The translations under genes were made by a program, and so were the position numbers. Under the pieces are notes generated by a model, which searched no databases, was not told the DNA's origin, and saw nothing but the letters and a program-made list of their open reading frames with translations. From assembly GCF_002251245.1 (NCBI RefSeq), contig NZ_NPJG01000007.1:124001-188000 (forward strand): a DNA stretch of 64,000 nt, in the 5' to 3' direction. Source of the DNA: Prevotella sp. P5-92 (GTDB lineage: Bacteria > Bacteroidota > Bacteroidia > Bacteroidales > Bacteroidaceae). Of the stretch, positions 30,333 through 38,880 are shown piece after piece. Numbering within the stretch: the stretch's first letter is position 1; each line of letters begins with the position of its first letter.

Positions 30333-31238
30333 TTATTTTATCTTATCGAATCCCTCACCAAACACACCTTGGCAGAACGACTGCGACACCATGGCGTTGG
30401 GATCGATGCGCTTTATGGTGTTGAACACCTCCTGAGACTCATATTTCCTTGTAAGGATAATGAGCAGTTTTACGTCGCTCTTCTTAAACCATCCCATGCC
30501 CTGTATCACTGTCACACCACGGTGCATCCGCTTGTTGACGATGTCGGCTATCTCGTCATATTTCTTCGATATGATAAGGAACTGCACCGTCTGCCTTGTA
30601 CCGTTTATCACATAGTCGCACACGTAGGCGGCGACGAAAGTGAAGCACAGACCATAAACCACAAGTTCAGTACTGTGGAATAGGAAATATGATGACGAAA
30701 TGATACACATGTCTATCATCTGCATGGCGCGTCCGAAACTCATTCTCGTGTATTTTCCTAAAAGCGCCACGAGGATGTCGGTGCCACCCGTTGAACCATT
30801 ATGGGAGAAGACGATGCCCAGTCCAGCACCGCCCATCATGCCTCCTATGAGCACATGCATAAACTTATCCTCGCCAGCCGTGATGATGGGATTGGCGATG
30901 AATAGGGGGCGGAGAGCGTCGATGAAGAACGACATGATGGTCACGCCGACGATGGTGCGTATGACAAACTGCTTCGATAGAGCCTTGTAGGCGAGAATGA
31001 GCAGAGCCACGTTCATGATCCAGAGCATGATGCCCGGTGGCAGGTTGAAGGCATAGTAGAGCAGCGAGCTCACACCTGTCATTCCTCCCATCACGACCCT
31101 TTCAGGCAGGATGAACGCATTGAATCCGATGGCATAAAGTAATATGCCCAATGAAATGAAGAAATAGTCCTTTACGGTCTGTTTCCTTTTCATTTTTTTA
31201 CGCAGCGTTTTTTCTTCTTCTGTATAGATGTGTTCCAT
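30333..31238 (-). CDS. YitT family membrane protein (DUF2179 domain)
   Basis: A 301-residue inner-membrane protein. Residues 20-210 hold five to six helices with the family motifs GFNAFILPERVVMGGMTGVS and FSHNGSTGGTDILVALL. The C-terminal 90 residues form the cytosolic DUF2179 domain (VTVIQGMGWFKKSDVKLLIILTRK). The exact transport role is unknown. It has its own promoter and shares the 4-nt convergent gap with the thiamin operon, with no terminator hairpin between the two. Confidence 0.9.
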   Translation of the reverse strand: MEHIYTEEEKTLRKKMKRKQTVKDYFFISLGILLYAIGFNAFILPERVVMGGMTGVSSLLYYAFNLPPGIMLWIMNVALLILAYKALSKQFVIRTIVGVTIMSFFIDALRPLFIANPIITAGEDKFMHVLIGGMMGGAGLGIVFSHNGSTGGTDILVALLGKYTRMSFGRAMQMIDMCIISSSYFLFHSTELVVYGLCFTFVAAYVCDYVINGTRQTVQFLIISKKYDEIADIVNKRMHRGVTVIQGMGWFKKSDVKLLIILTRKYESQEVFNTIKRIDPNAMVSQSFCQGVFGEGFDKIK

Positions 31239-31255
31239 AATAGTTATTTTGGGTG

Positions 31256-31287
31256 CAAATGTACATAAAGTTTAAGATACTGCCAAA
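31256..31287 (-). promoter_or_regulatory. yitT promoter
   Basis: On the minus strand: TTTG (complement of 31284-31287), 20 nt, then TACATTTG (complement of 31256-31263), 17 nt before the start codon. Confidence 0.62.
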
Positions 31288-31300
31288 TTTTTTTGAAATA

Positions 31301-31333
31301 ATTTAGGTGGGCTTGTCAAAAACCCACCTAAAT
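31301..31333 (-). terminator. hairpin after clpB, probable terminator
   Basis: ATTTAGGTGGG (31301-31311) pairs perfectly with CCCACCTAAAT (31323-31333) around an 11-nt loop. Downstream of clpB on the minus strand the stem is followed by TATTTCAAAAAAA rather than a clean T run, so termination may be partial. Confidence 0.6.
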
Positions 31334-31359
31334 CTGCATTCTCTCACATTGTATAATGA

Positions 31360-33993
31360 CTAATTACGGAACACGAGTTGCTCGCCGACGGCGTCTATTG
31401 TGATAGGCTTCTCGCGCGACACTTCCTCGGAGAGTATCTTTCGCGAGAGTTCGTTGAGCACGCAGCGCTGTATGGCTCGTTTCACGGGTCGTGCTCCAAA
31501 CTCGGGATCGAAACCTTCTTGTGCAAGGATATCTACGGCTGCATCGGTGATGTTGAGTTCGAATCCCTGTGGCTCGAGCATCCTCTTCACGGCGTTCATC
31601 TGCAGGCGCACCACGTTGGCTATCTCGTCTTTTCTCAGTGGCAGGAACATGATCGTCTCGTCGATTCTGTTGAGGAATTCCGGACGTATGGTCTGCTTGA
31701 GCATGTCGAGGATCTTGTTCTTAAGCGTGATGATAAAGCCTTCGTCGAGCGTGTTGCCGAGTGTCTCGGTTTTTCTTCTTATCTCGTCGTTTATCATCTG
31801 ACTGCCGAGGTTAGAGGTCATGATGATGATCGTGTTCTTGAAGTTCACCGTGCGGCCTTTGTTGTCGGTTAGACGTCCGTCGTCGAGCACCTGGAGCAGT
31901 ATGTTGAACACGTCGGGATGAGCCTTCTCAATCTCGTCGAACAGCACCACGGAGTAAGGCTTGCGTCTCACTGCCTCGGTGAGCTGTCCGCCCTCGTCGT
32001 AGCCTACATATCCCGGAGGCGCTCCAATGAGTCTTGACACGCTGAATTTCTCCTGATACTCGCTCATGTCGATACGTGTCATCATCGTCTCGTCGTTGAA
32101 GAGGTATTCGGCCAATGCCTTTGCCAGTTCGGTCTTTCCCACGCCAGTGGTGCCGAGGAAGATGAACGAGGCTATGGGGCGTTTCGGGTCTTGCAGTCCA
32201 GCACGGCTGCGGCGTACGGCGTCGCTGACGGCCGAGATGGCTTCTTCCTGTCCTATCACCCGCTTGTGCAGTTCCTCTTCCAAGTGCAGCAGTTTCTCGC
32301 GTTCGCTCTGCAGCATCCTCGTCACTGGTATTCCCGTCCATCGGCTCACCACTTCCGCGATGTCGTCTTCAGTCACCTCCTCGCGCACCATAGCTTCAGC
32401 GCCCTGTGCGTTTTTCAGTTGTTGCTGAATATGTTTGATGTCGTCTTCCAGCATTTTCAGTTTGCTGTAGCGTATTTCAGCCACCCTTTCGTAGTTGCCC
32501 TCACGCTCAGCCCTTTCCGCTTCGAGCTTCAGGTTTTCCATCTGCTGTTTGTCGTCCTGAATACGGTTTACGAGAGCCTTTTCTCCTTCCCATTTGGCGC
32601 GGAAGGCTTTCTCTTTGTCTCTCAGTTCGGCTATGTCCTTGTCGAGTTGCGCGAGCTTGCCTTCAGACGACGATTCCTCGTCCTTGTTTCTCGCCTGTTC
32701 GTTTTTGATGGCTTCGCGTTCTATTTCGAGTTGCTTCAGCCGTCGTGTTATCTCGTCGAGCTCTTCAGGCACCGAGTCGCGTTCCATACGCAGTTTTGCG
32801 GCAGCCTCGTCCATGAGGTCGATGGCCTTGTCGGGCAGGAATCTGTCGGAGATGTATCGTTCAGACAGTTTCACGGCAGCTATGCAGGCGTCGTCCTGGA
32901 TACGCACCTTGTGGTGGTTTTCGTATCTTTCCTTCAGACCTCTTAATATTGATATTGCGCTGAGTTCGTCAGGTTCGTCCACCATTACCGTCTGGAAGCG
33001 TCGTTCCAGTGCTTTGTCTTTCTCGAAATACTTCTGGTACTCGTTGAGAGTGGTCGCTCCGATGCTGCGCAGTTCGCCTCGCGCCAGTGCTGGTTTGAGA
33101 ATGTTGGCAGCGTCCATAGCACCTTCTCCGCCACCTGCTCCCACCAGTGTGTGAATCTCGTCGATGAAGAGAATGATGCGTCCGTCGCTCTTCGTCACCT
33201 CGTTAATCACCGATTTCAGTCGTTCCTCAAACTCACCTTTATATTTCGCACCAGCCACGAGTGCACCCATGTCGAGCGAGTATAACTGCTTGTCTTTGAG
33301 GTTCTCGGGAACGTCGCCCCTGACTATTCGTTCAGCCAATCCCTCCACGATGGCAGTCTTTCCCGTGCCTGGTTCGCCTATGAGGATAGGGTTGTTTTTT
33401 GTGCGTCGGCTCAGAATCTGCAACACACGCCTAATCTCGTCGTCACGTCCTATCACCGGGTCGAGTTTTCCGTTGCGCGCTTCCTCAACAAGGTTTTTGG
33501 CGTATTTGGCAAGGCTCTGATAGTTGTCGTCGGCCGACTGCGACTCTACCTTCTGACCTTGTCGGAGTTCGTTGATGGCCTTTCTCATCTCCTTCTCCGA
33601 GCATCCTGCGTCCTTAAGGATGCGGCTTGCGGTAGAGTTCGACGCGACTATGGCGAGCAATATCGGTTCGACGCTGACAAACTGGTCGCCCATCTTCTGT
33701 GCCGTCTCCACGGCGCGTTGCAGCGTCTGGTTGGTGTCGGCCGAGAGGTAAGGCTGTCCGCCCTGCACTCGTGGCAGATGGCTTATCTCCGAGTCTATCA
33801 GCATCTCCACCTGACGGCTGTTGACTCCGAGCTTTTGGAAAATGAAGTTGCTCACATCCTTAGCCTTGGTCATTATTGCCTTGAGCAGGTGGACAGGTTC
33901 TATAGACTGTTGTCCTGAACTCTGTGCCAGGTTCACCGCCTCTTGTACGGTCTCCTGTGCTTTGATTGTAAATTTGTCTAATGTCATATTCAT
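31360..33993 (-). CDS. clpB: ATP-dependent disaggregase ClpB
   Basis: An 877-residue Hsp100 chaperone that pulls proteins out of aggregates together with DnaK. In order: N-domain (1-150), AAA1 with Walker [10 protein letters not shown] and Walker [15 protein letters not shown], the long coiled-coil M domain (about 400-530, rich in Glu/Arg/Lys), and AAA2 with GTTGVGKTE and [12 protein letters not shown]. Length fits ClpB rather than ClpA or ClpC because the M domain is full length. The start may be two codons later (MTLDKF). The best promoter is at 34326-34357, giving an mRNA leader of about 320 nt that contains a heptapeptide-coding repeat array and one dispersed repeat element. Confidence 0.97.
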   Translation of the reverse strand: MNMTLDKFTIKAQETVQEAVNLAQSSGQQSIEPVHLLKAIMTKAKDVSNFIFQKLGVNSRQVEMLIDSEISHLPRVQGGQPYLSADTNQTLQRAVETAQKMGDQFVSVEPILLAIVASNSTASRILKDAGCSEKEMRKAINELRQGQKVESQSADDNYQSLAKYAKNLVEEARNGKLDPVIGRDDEIRRVLQILSRRTKNNPILIGEPGTGKTAIVEGLAERIVRGDVPENLKDKQLYSLDMGALVAGAKYKGEFEERLKSVINEVTKSDGRIILFIDEIHTLVGAGGGEGAMDAANILKPALARGELRSIGATTLNEYQKYFEKDKALERRFQTVMVDEPDELSAISILRGLKERYENHHKVRIQDDACIAAVKLSERYISDRFLPDKAIDLMDEAAAKLRMERDSVPEELDEITRRLKQLEIEREAIKNEQARNKDEESSSEGKLAQLDKDIAELRDKEKAFRAKWEGEKALVNRIQDDKQQMENLKLEAERAEREGNYERVAEIRYSKLKMLEDDIKHIQQQLKNAQGAEAMVREEVTEDDIAEVVSRWTGIPVTRMLQSEREKLLHLEEELHKRVIGQEEAISAVSDAVRRSRAGLQDPKRPIASFIFLGTTGVGKTELAKALAEYLFNDETMMTRIDMSEYQEKFSVSRLIGAPPGYVGYDEGGQLTEAVRRKPYSVVLFDEIEKAHPDVFNILLQVLDDGRLTDNKGRTVNFKNTIIIMTSNLGSQMINDEIRRKTETLGNTLDEGFIITLKNKILDMLKQTIRPEFLNRIDETIMFLPLRKDEIANVVRLQMNAVKRMLEPQGFELNITDAAVDILAQEGFDPEFGARPVKRAIQRCVLNELSRKILSEEVSREKPITIDAVGEQLVFRN

Positions 33994-34067
33994 TACTCCT
34001 TTCTTTAAGTTCTTTTAATCGTTTCTGCTCATTTTCCCGCAACCCTTGTGCCAAGTTCCTCTTCTGT

Positions 34068-34165
34068 GTCAAAATGGCATCTGTATCAGTAAAAACAGCA
34101 TCTGAATCGGTCAAAATGGCACTTTTATCAGTCAAAATGGCACTTTTATCAGTCAAAATGGCATA
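34068..34165. repeat. 21-bp tandem repeat upstream of clpB
   Basis: Four full 21-bp units begin at 34068, 34089, 34110 and 34131, with a partial fifth at 34152. The consensus contains GTCAAAATGGCACTTTTATCA; the third and fourth units are identical and the second is the most diverged. The period is seven codons. On the minus strand one frame reads LTDKSAI/LTDSDAV repeats with no stop from 34156 to 33860, crossing into clpB out of frame. Confidence 0.9.
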
Positions 34166-34261
34166 TTGATATCTTTTGTCGGGTAATCGTTTCCTCCTGT
34201 CTATATATCCCCAAAATATGCTTTTGCAAGGTAGTTTAAGTTTAAGTTTAAGTTTCTTATT

Positions 34262-34320
34262 TGCTCAACTCCATTAAGGAAGTTAAAGAAGTTAAGGACA
34301 ATAGTCTTTTCGCTTCATCT
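34262..34320. repeat. copy of the dispersed GGAAGTTAAAG element
   Basis: GGAAGTTAAAGAAGTTAAGG followed by ACAATAGTCTTTTCGCT matches, in reverse complement, the stretch around 49153-49200. It lies at the very start of the predicted clpB leader transcript. Confidence 0.75.
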
Positions 34321-34325
34321 TTCTG

Positions 34326-34357
34326 CAAAGGTAAGCATATTATTCGAAAAACTCAAC
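34326..34357 (-). promoter_or_regulatory. predicted clpB promoter
   Basis: On the minus strand: GTTG (complement of 34354-34357), 20 nt, then TACCTTTG (complement of 34326-34333). I see no CIRCE inverted repeat near it, so control by HrcA is not suggested. Confidence 0.55.
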
Positions 34358-34610
34358 GTTTTTGTGGTTTTTTTTTCGAAATCGATGCAATTTCTTTTCA
34401 TAATATGACATTCGTAGTGAAAAGTTTATTGACCCGATGGAATGAATCAACGAGTCGTATTCATGACAAGACAATATGTCACCCTCACATTACTCCGGAC
34501 CCCATTGTAGATACCTGTAACCCTCATCGCAGATATTTGCATAGACCAAGTCAGGTATCTTCGTTTGAGGTCGTGGTTTTGTGAAAAGACACACTTTTTG
34601 AGTAAAAAAA
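34358..34610. other. non-coding part of the clpB-lemA divergent gap
   Basis: No open frame with family features and no RNA gene recognised. A motif GTCACCCTC occurs at about 34469 and again at about 34643. The composition is AT-rich and irregular. No DnaA-box-like cluster was noticed. Confidence 0.4.
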
Positions 34611-34809
34611 ACAGTTAAACAGTTAAACAGTTATTTTTTAAAGTCACCCTCGTTTCCCTATTTTAATTTTATATTATATATATATATAAATATATATATA
34701 TAATATAAGTATAATTTTGAAAAAAGGGTATAGCTTAAAATAAAACTGTTTAACTGTTTAACTGTTTAAGTGTATGTGTTTCGTTTAAACAGTTAAACAG
34801 TTAAACAGT
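34611..34809. repeat. nested 8-bp repeats and perfect palindromes
   Basis: Three blocks of the 8-bp unit ACAGTTAA are present: 34611-34633 (direct), 34745-34769 (inverted) and 34785-34809 (direct). The last two form a perfect 25-bp inverted repeat around a 15-nt spacer. Between the first and second block lies a 40-bp near-perfect AT palindrome (34669-34708), alternating T and A with only the three central bases unpaired. There is no gene in this stretch. Confidence 0.9.
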
Positions 34810-34929
34810 ATGATTTCAGACCGTGAAATATTTCTCTAACTGGAGAGATTTTTCGGGGTAGTTATAGCGTTTATAATACACATGATAATTTAAAAATATG
34901 TTAAGAAAAATGTCTTATTTTGCGAACCA

Positions 34930-34961
34930 CTTGTATATGTGAAAAAAATATACTATCTTTG
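34930..34961 (+). promoter_or_regulatory. upstream promoter P1 for lemA or a short RNA
   Basis: CTTG at 34930-34933, 20 nt, then TATCTTTG at 34954-34961. Transcription would begin near 34968, about 140 nt before lemA, and would cross a second promoter. Confidence 0.5.
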
Positions 34962-35048
34962 CAGATGATAAGTGGAGAACGGAGCAACTCGTCATTCGTA
35001 AAACCTATGGGACAAAACGAGATATGTGATGATAAAAAATGTGAAATG

Positions 35049-35080
35049 CTTGCACGGATAAAATATATTTGCTAATTTTG
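35049..35080 (+). promoter_or_regulatory. lemA proximal promoter P2
   Basis: CTTG at 35049-35052, 20 nt, then TAATTTTG at 35073-35080, 30 nt ahead of the lemA ATG. Confidence 0.55.
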
Positions 35081-35110
35081 CAGTCAATAATAACATAAAG
35101 AGGAAACAAT

Positions 35111-35704
35111 ATGAACATCAAGAAACATCTTACCTGGATTATTCCAGTTGCAATCGTGGTAATAATAATCATGTGGGCGGCAGGCGGCTATAACGGCATG
35201 GTGGCGCTCGATGAAGGAGTACAGAACAAGTGGGCTGACGTGGAGACTCAGTATCAGCGCAGAGCCGACCTCATACCAAACCTTGTCAGCACCGTCAAAG
35301 GATATGCCGCTCACGAGAGCGAGACACTCGAAAGCGTGGTGAAGGCACGTTCGGAGGCCACATCGGTAAAGGTGGATCCAGAGAATATCACGCCAGAGAA
35401 ACTTGCCGAATACCAAAAGGCACAGTCGGGCGTATCGCAGGCTCTCGGTCGTCTGATGGTGGTAGTGGAGAAATATCCCGACCTGAAGGCAAACCAGAAC
35501 TTCCTCGAACTGCAGTCGCAGCTTGAAGGCACTGAAAACCGCATAAACACAGCGCGTCGCGACTTCAACGAGGCAGCCAAGGGCTACAACACCACCATCC
35601 GCCGTTTCCCGAAGAATATACTTGCCGGTATGTTCGGATTCGAGAAAAAAGCCTATTTCGAGGCTGAACAGGGCGCGGAAAAAGCTCCGAAGGTTGAATT
35701 CTAA
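35111..35704 (+). CDS. lemA: LemA family protein
   Basis: A 197-residue protein with one N-terminal membrane helix (LTWIIPVAIVVIIIMWAAGG, about residues 7-26) followed by the long helical LemA domain beginning YNGMVALDEGVQNKWADVET and QYQRRADLIPNLVSTVKGYA, and ending with RRFPKNILAGMFGFEKKAYFEA. Function is unknown; the family is a membrane-anchored helical bundle facing the outside. It pairs with the TPM-domain gene that follows, an arrangement seen across bacteria. A four-copy 23-bp repeat array fills the 101-nt gap between the two. Confidence 0.93.
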   Translation: MNIKKHLTWIIPVAIVVIIIMWAAGGYNGMVALDEGVQNKWADVETQYQRRADLIPNLVSTVKGYAAHESETLESVVKARSEATSVKVDPENITPEKLAEYQKAQSGVSQALGRLMVVVEKYPDLKANQNFLELQSQLEGTENRINTARRDFNEAAKGYNTTIRRFPKNILAGMFGFEKKAYFEAEQGAEKAPKVEF

Positions 35705-35705
35705 T

Positions 35706-35797
35706 GTGATTCTCTTCTGCATAGTAGAGTGATTCTCTTCTGCATAGTAGAGTGATTCTCTTCTGCATAGTAGAATGATTCTATGTTGCGTAGTAGA
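35706..35797. repeat. 23-bp tandem repeat, 4 copies, between lemA and TPM gene
   Basis: Contiguous 23-bp units start at 35706, 35729, 35752 and 35775. The first three are identical (each GTGATTCTCTTCTGC then ATAGTAGA); the fourth carries several changes. The array begins 2 nt after the lemA stop codon and ends 8 nt before the GTG start of the next gene. Confidence 0.93.
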
Positions 35798-35805
35798 GCA
35801 AAAAA

Positions 35806-36684
35806 GTGACGATATTGAAATTGGAAATAAGAAGAACTTTAGTAGCCTTTATGGCCTTGCTGCTGATGGCTGTAGCCGCCGTGGGCAAGGAATACAGGGT
35901 GGAGGATGTGCCGAATGTCCAGCTGATGGACTCGAGGCAGAGGGTGAGCGATCCGGAAGGACTGCTTACGGTTCAGGCTCGCGACACTATCAACACGATG
36001 CTTGCCCGCCTCAAACAGACTACCGGCATTGAGGTGGCAGTGGTGATGTTGCCGTCGATAGGCGAAGCCGACATAGTGGAATATGGTACCACGCTATTGC
36101 GTATGTGGGGCATAGGCAGCAAGAAGACCAATTCGGGCATGCTGATTCTCTATGTGGAAGACATCCACCGCATACGCTTCGAAAACGGCTATGGCATAGA
36201 AGGGACGATGACCGACGCCATGAGCAAGCGAATACAGATGCGCTATATGGTGCCACGCTTTAAGGAAGGCGACCGCGACGGAGGCATGGTGGCTGGAGTG
36301 AAAGCCGTGACCAAGGTGCTCGACGGAAGCATGAAGCCAGAAGAGAGCGAAGAGGAGGAGGAGTTTCCGTGGTATGCCGCCGTGATCATGGTTTCGGTGA
36401 TGGTGGGCACATTCCTTTTCCTCATTTGGCTCATCGACTATGTCAGTCGCCGTTGTCCTCATTGTAAAAAGACTGCTCTGAAGAAGATGTCGTCGAACGT
36501 GATAAAGCGAGGAAACAGAACCTACCGGCGCGACACGTTTATATGTCGTAATTGCGGTAAGGTGGTGACAAAAGACCACGACATAACGCCAAATAACAAC
36601 AACGACCTCACGAACGGCATGATAATCGGCTCGATGCTCGGCGGCGGCAGTTCGGGCGGCGGCGGTTCGACATCGGGCTGGTAG
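35806..36684 (+). CDS. TPM domain (YgcG-like) membrane protein with zinc ribbon
   Basis: A 292-residue protein. An N-terminal signal or anchor helix (TLVAFMALLLMAVAAVG) is followed by the TPM domain, with VSDPEGLLTVQARDTINTML, VVMLPSIGEADIVEYG and the FENGYGIEGTMTDA motif. A second membrane helix (AAVIMVSVMVGTFLFLIWLI) comes next, then a four-cysteine zinc-ribbon-like segment (CPHC and CRNC) and a glycine/serine-rich tail ending GSTSGW. The GTG at 35806 was chosen because it keeps a basic N-region (KLEIRR) ahead of the hydrophobic helix; a TTG at 35815 or ATG at 35851 are alternatives. It is partnered with LemA. Confidence 0.85.
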   Translation: MTILKLEIRRTLVAFMALLLMAVAAVGKEYRVEDVPNVQLMDSRQRVSDPEGLLTVQARDTINTMLARLKQTTGIEVAVVMLPSIGEADIVEYGTTLLRMWGIGSKKTNSGMLILYVEDIHRIRFENGYGIEGTMTDAMSKRIQMRYMVPRFKEGDRDGGMVAGVKAVTKVLDGSMKPEESEEEEEFPWYAAVIMVSVMVGTFLFLIWLIDYVSRRCPHCKKTALKKMSSNVIKRGNRTYRRDTFICRNCGKVVTKDHDITPNNNNDLTNGMIIGSMLGGGSSGGGGSTSGW

Positions 36685-36749
36685 AGGAGAAAAGATGAAA
36701 AAGCGGAAATCATAAAAATACAAACATATTTATATATTATAAAACCAAT

Positions 36750-38396
36750 ATGGCAAACATTCCAGAATTCAAGTATGCCCCAATGTTTCAGTTGGGAGAA
36801 GACACGACAGAATACCGCCTTGTATCGAAGGAAGGCGTGTCAACAGGAGAGTTTGAAGGAAAGACAATCCTGAAGGTATCAAAGGAGGCTCTTACGCTGC
36901 TTGCACAGCAGGCATTCCACGACGTGGAGTTCATGCTGCGCCGTGAGCACAACGAGCAGGTGGCAAAGATACTGTCTGACCCCGAGGCATCGGAGAACGA
37001 CAAATACGTGGCACTGCAGTTCCTTCGCAATGCCGAGACAGCATGCAAGGGCATCCTGCCTTTCTGCCAAGACACAGGTACGGCTATCATCCACGGCGAG
37101 AAAGGTCAGCGCGTATGGACCGACTTCGAGGACGAAGAAGCTCTCTCGCTCGGCGTATATAACACCTACACACAGGACAACCTGCGCTATTCGCAGAACG
37201 CTCCGCTAAATATGTACGACGAGGTTAATACACGCTGCAATCTCCCTGCACAGATAGACATCGAGGCAGTGGAAGGAGACGAGTATCGCTTCGTGATGGT
37301 GGCCAAGGGCGGCGGCTCTGCTAACAAGACCTATTTCTATCCGATGACAAAGGCCACGATACAGAATGAAGGCACACTGTTGCCGTTCCTTGTGGAGGAG
37401 ATGAAGCACCTCGGCACGGCGGCTTGTCCTCCTTATCATATCGCATTCGTTATTGGCGGCACCTCGGCAGAGAAGAACCTCCTCACCGTGAAACTCGCCT
37501 CGATAAAGTACTACGACAACCTGCCAACCACTGGCGACGAGACAGGCCGCGCATTCCGCGACATCGACCTTGAAGAGAAGTTGCTGAAGGAGGCACACAA
37601 GATTGGCCTCGGCGCACAGTTTGGAGGAAAATATCTTGCACACGACATCCGTGTGATCCGTCTGCCACGCCACGGCGCCAGCTGTCCTATAGGTATGGGC
37701 GTGAGCTGCTCTGCCGACCGCAACATCAAAGCAAAGATCAACAAGGACGGAATATGGCTCGAGAAGATGGACTCAAACCCAACGGAGCTCATTCCAGAAG
37801 AACTGCGTAATCCGGGCGAGGGAACCAAGGGCATAGAGATCGACCTCGATAAGGGTATCGACGCCGTAAGGGCAGAGCTGACGAAGTATCCTGTCAGCAC
37901 CCGCGTCAACCTGAAGGGAACGATCATCGTGGCTCGCGACATTGCACACGCAAAGCTCAAGGCACGTCTTGATGCAGGCGAGGAGATGCCACAGTATTTC
38001 AAGGATCATCCTATACTCTATGCCGGACCGGCAAAGACACCGGAAGGCTATCCTTGCGGTTCGATGGGTCCGACAACGGCCAACCGTATGGATCCATACG
38101 TGGATGAGTTCCAGGCCAACGGCGCTTCACTCGTGATGATAGCCAAGGGCAATCGTGGCGACTGTGTGACAGAGGCATGCAAGAAGCATGGAGGCTTCTA
38201 TCTCGGCACTATTGGTGGCGTGGCTGCCGTTCTCTCGCAGAGTTCTATCAAGAGCATCGAGTGTGTAGAGTATCCTGAGTTGGGCATGGAGGCAATATGG
38301 AAGATCACAGTAGAGGACTTCCCGGCATTCATTCTCGTGGACGACAAGGGCAACGACTTCTTCAAGCAGCTCAAGCCCTGCGCTTGCTGCAAATAG
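36750..38396 (+). CDS. fumA: class I fumarate hydratase (iron-sulfur)
   Basis: A 548-residue enzyme interconverting fumarate and malate with an oxygen-sensitive [4Fe-4S] cluster. Length equals that of the E. coli class I enzymes. Seen: [18 protein letters not shown] with a cluster cysteine, [45 protein letters not shown] with the second cysteine, and the beta-half [34 protein letters not shown]. In Prevotella-like fermenters this step belongs to the reductive branch from oxaloacetate to succinate. It lies 65 nt after the TPM gene, with no promoter recognised in that gap, and is followed by a clear terminator. Confidence 0.96.
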   Translation: MANIPEFKYAPMFQLGEDTTEYRLVSKEGVSTGEFEGKTILKVSKEALTLLAQQAFHDVEFMLRREHNEQVAKILSDPEASENDKYVALQFLRNAETACKGILPFCQDTGTAIIHGEKGQRVWTDFEDEEALSLGVYNTYTQDNLRYSQNAPLNMYDEVNTRCNLPAQIDIEAVEGDEYRFVMVAKGGGSANKTYFYPMTKATIQNEGTLLPFLVEEMKHLGTAACPPYHIAFVIGGTSAEKNLLTVKLASIKYYDNLPTTGDETGRAFRDIDLEEKLLKEAHKIGLGAQFGGKYLAHDIRVIRLPRHGASCPIGMGVSCSADRNIKAKINKDGIWLEKMDSNPTELIPEELRNPGEGTKGIEIDLDKGIDAVRAELTKYPVSTRVNLKGTIIVARDIAHAKLKARLDAGEEMPQYFKDHPILYAGPAKTPEGYPCGSMGPTTANRMDPYVDEFQANGASLVMIAKGNRGDCVTEACKKHGGFYLGTIGGVAAVLSQSSIKSIECVEYPELGMEAIWKITVEDFPAFILVDDKGNDFFKQLKPCACCK

Positions 38397-38417
38397 AACA
38401 TTTGATTAACATAAGAG

Positions 38418-38447
38418 AGCCAGGGCTTGTTTGCTCTGGCTTTTTTT
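38418..38447 (+). terminator. intrinsic terminator after fumarase
   Basis: AGCCAGGGC (38418-38426) pairs with GCTCTGGCT (38433-38441), with one mismatch and a 6-nt loop, and runs into seven T residues. It isolates the GG-peptide unit from fumarase. Confidence 0.88.
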
Positions 38448-38541
38448 GTTCGAAATAATAATGAAATCTTTGGCAAAAAATGGGAAATAGTTGCGATTTT
38501 GTTATTTTTTCCTTTTTTGGCTTGTTTTTTTCTCATTTTGT

Positions 38542-38573
38542 CTTGTCGTTTTGTTATAAAAACATTACCTTTG
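38542..38573 (+). promoter_or_regulatory. promoter of the GG-leader peptide gene
   Basis: CTTG at 38542-38545, 20 nt, then TACCTTTG at 38566-38573. The predicted leader is about 50 nt and AT-rich, with no Shine-Dalgarno sequence, which is normal for this phylum. Confidence 0.65.
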
Positions 38574-38632
38574 CATCAGAAAACAGAAAATAATAATTCA
38601 CATCAATAGTAACAATTTAAAATTTTAAGATT

Positions 38633-38761
38633 ATGAAAGAGAATGAGAAGAAAGTCCTCGACGAGGAAGTACTCGACGAAGTATCAGGTGGTGTTAACTC
38701 AAGAAGAACTCCATACAAAAATGATTGGGGAATAGGCAATTCTAATCCTGTTAGGGCTTGA
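38633..38761 (+). CDS. double-glycine leader peptide (bacteriocin or signal-peptide-like)
   Basis: A 42-residue open frame, too short for most gene callers. The N-terminal part ends in VLDEEVLDEVSGG: a charged amphipathic leader with hydrophobic residues at fixed spacing (Val8/Leu9, Val13/Leu14, Val17) before Gly19-Gly20. This is the pattern cut by C39 peptidase-containing ABC exporters and found in class II bacteriocins, microcins and peptide pheromones. The predicted mature part is 22 residues, begins VNSRRTPYK and ends SNPVRA, with four basic residues, one Asp, one Trp, no Cys. It has its own promoter (38542) and strong terminator (38802-38850) and thus is a complete unit. No exporter, immunity or modifying enzyme is adjacent; the M16 protease gene is convergent. 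Being a real gene is well supported; activity is inferred. Confidence 0.72.
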   Translation: MKENEKKVLDEEVLDEVSGGVNSRRTPYKNDWGIGNSNPVRA

Positions 38762-38801
38762 GCTTAGAAGAGAAGAAAAAATAAATCCACTAAGCGGCGA
38801 T

Positions 38802-38850
38802 AAAAAAATGCCGGTGCATGACCAACGATGGTTGCACCGGTATTTTTTTT
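38802..38850. terminator. bidirectional terminator between the GG peptide and M16 genes
   Basis: ATGCCGGTGCA (38808-38818) pairs with TGCACCGGTAT (38833-38843) over 11 bp; the loop can extend the stem with ACCA/TGGT. Eight T residues follow on the plus strand and seven A residues precede, so it works in both directions, serving the M16 gene on the minus strand as well. Confidence 0.92.
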
Positions 38851-38880
38851 GTATATGGAGTCAGGAAAAGTCTGTATGGT

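Noticed and set aside
32191..32946. Long open frames on the plus strand opposite clpB, including one of about 250 codons
   Set aside because: They mirror the codon bias of clpB, have no family motifs, promoter or plausible start, and shift with the sense frame; they are antisense shadows.
33994..34357. HrcA/CIRCE control of clpB
   Set aside because: I found no CIRCE inverted repeat (TTAGCACTC ... GAGTGCTAA) in the leader or promoter region.
34611..34809. Chromosomal replication origin
   Set aside because: AT-rich palindromes are suggestive, but I saw no cluster of DnaA boxes, no dnaA/dnaN neighbour and no strand-bias switch I can judge by eye.
35706..35797. Possible CRISPR or integron site
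   Set aside because: 23-bp units are back to back with no spacers; no integrase or cas gene is nearby.
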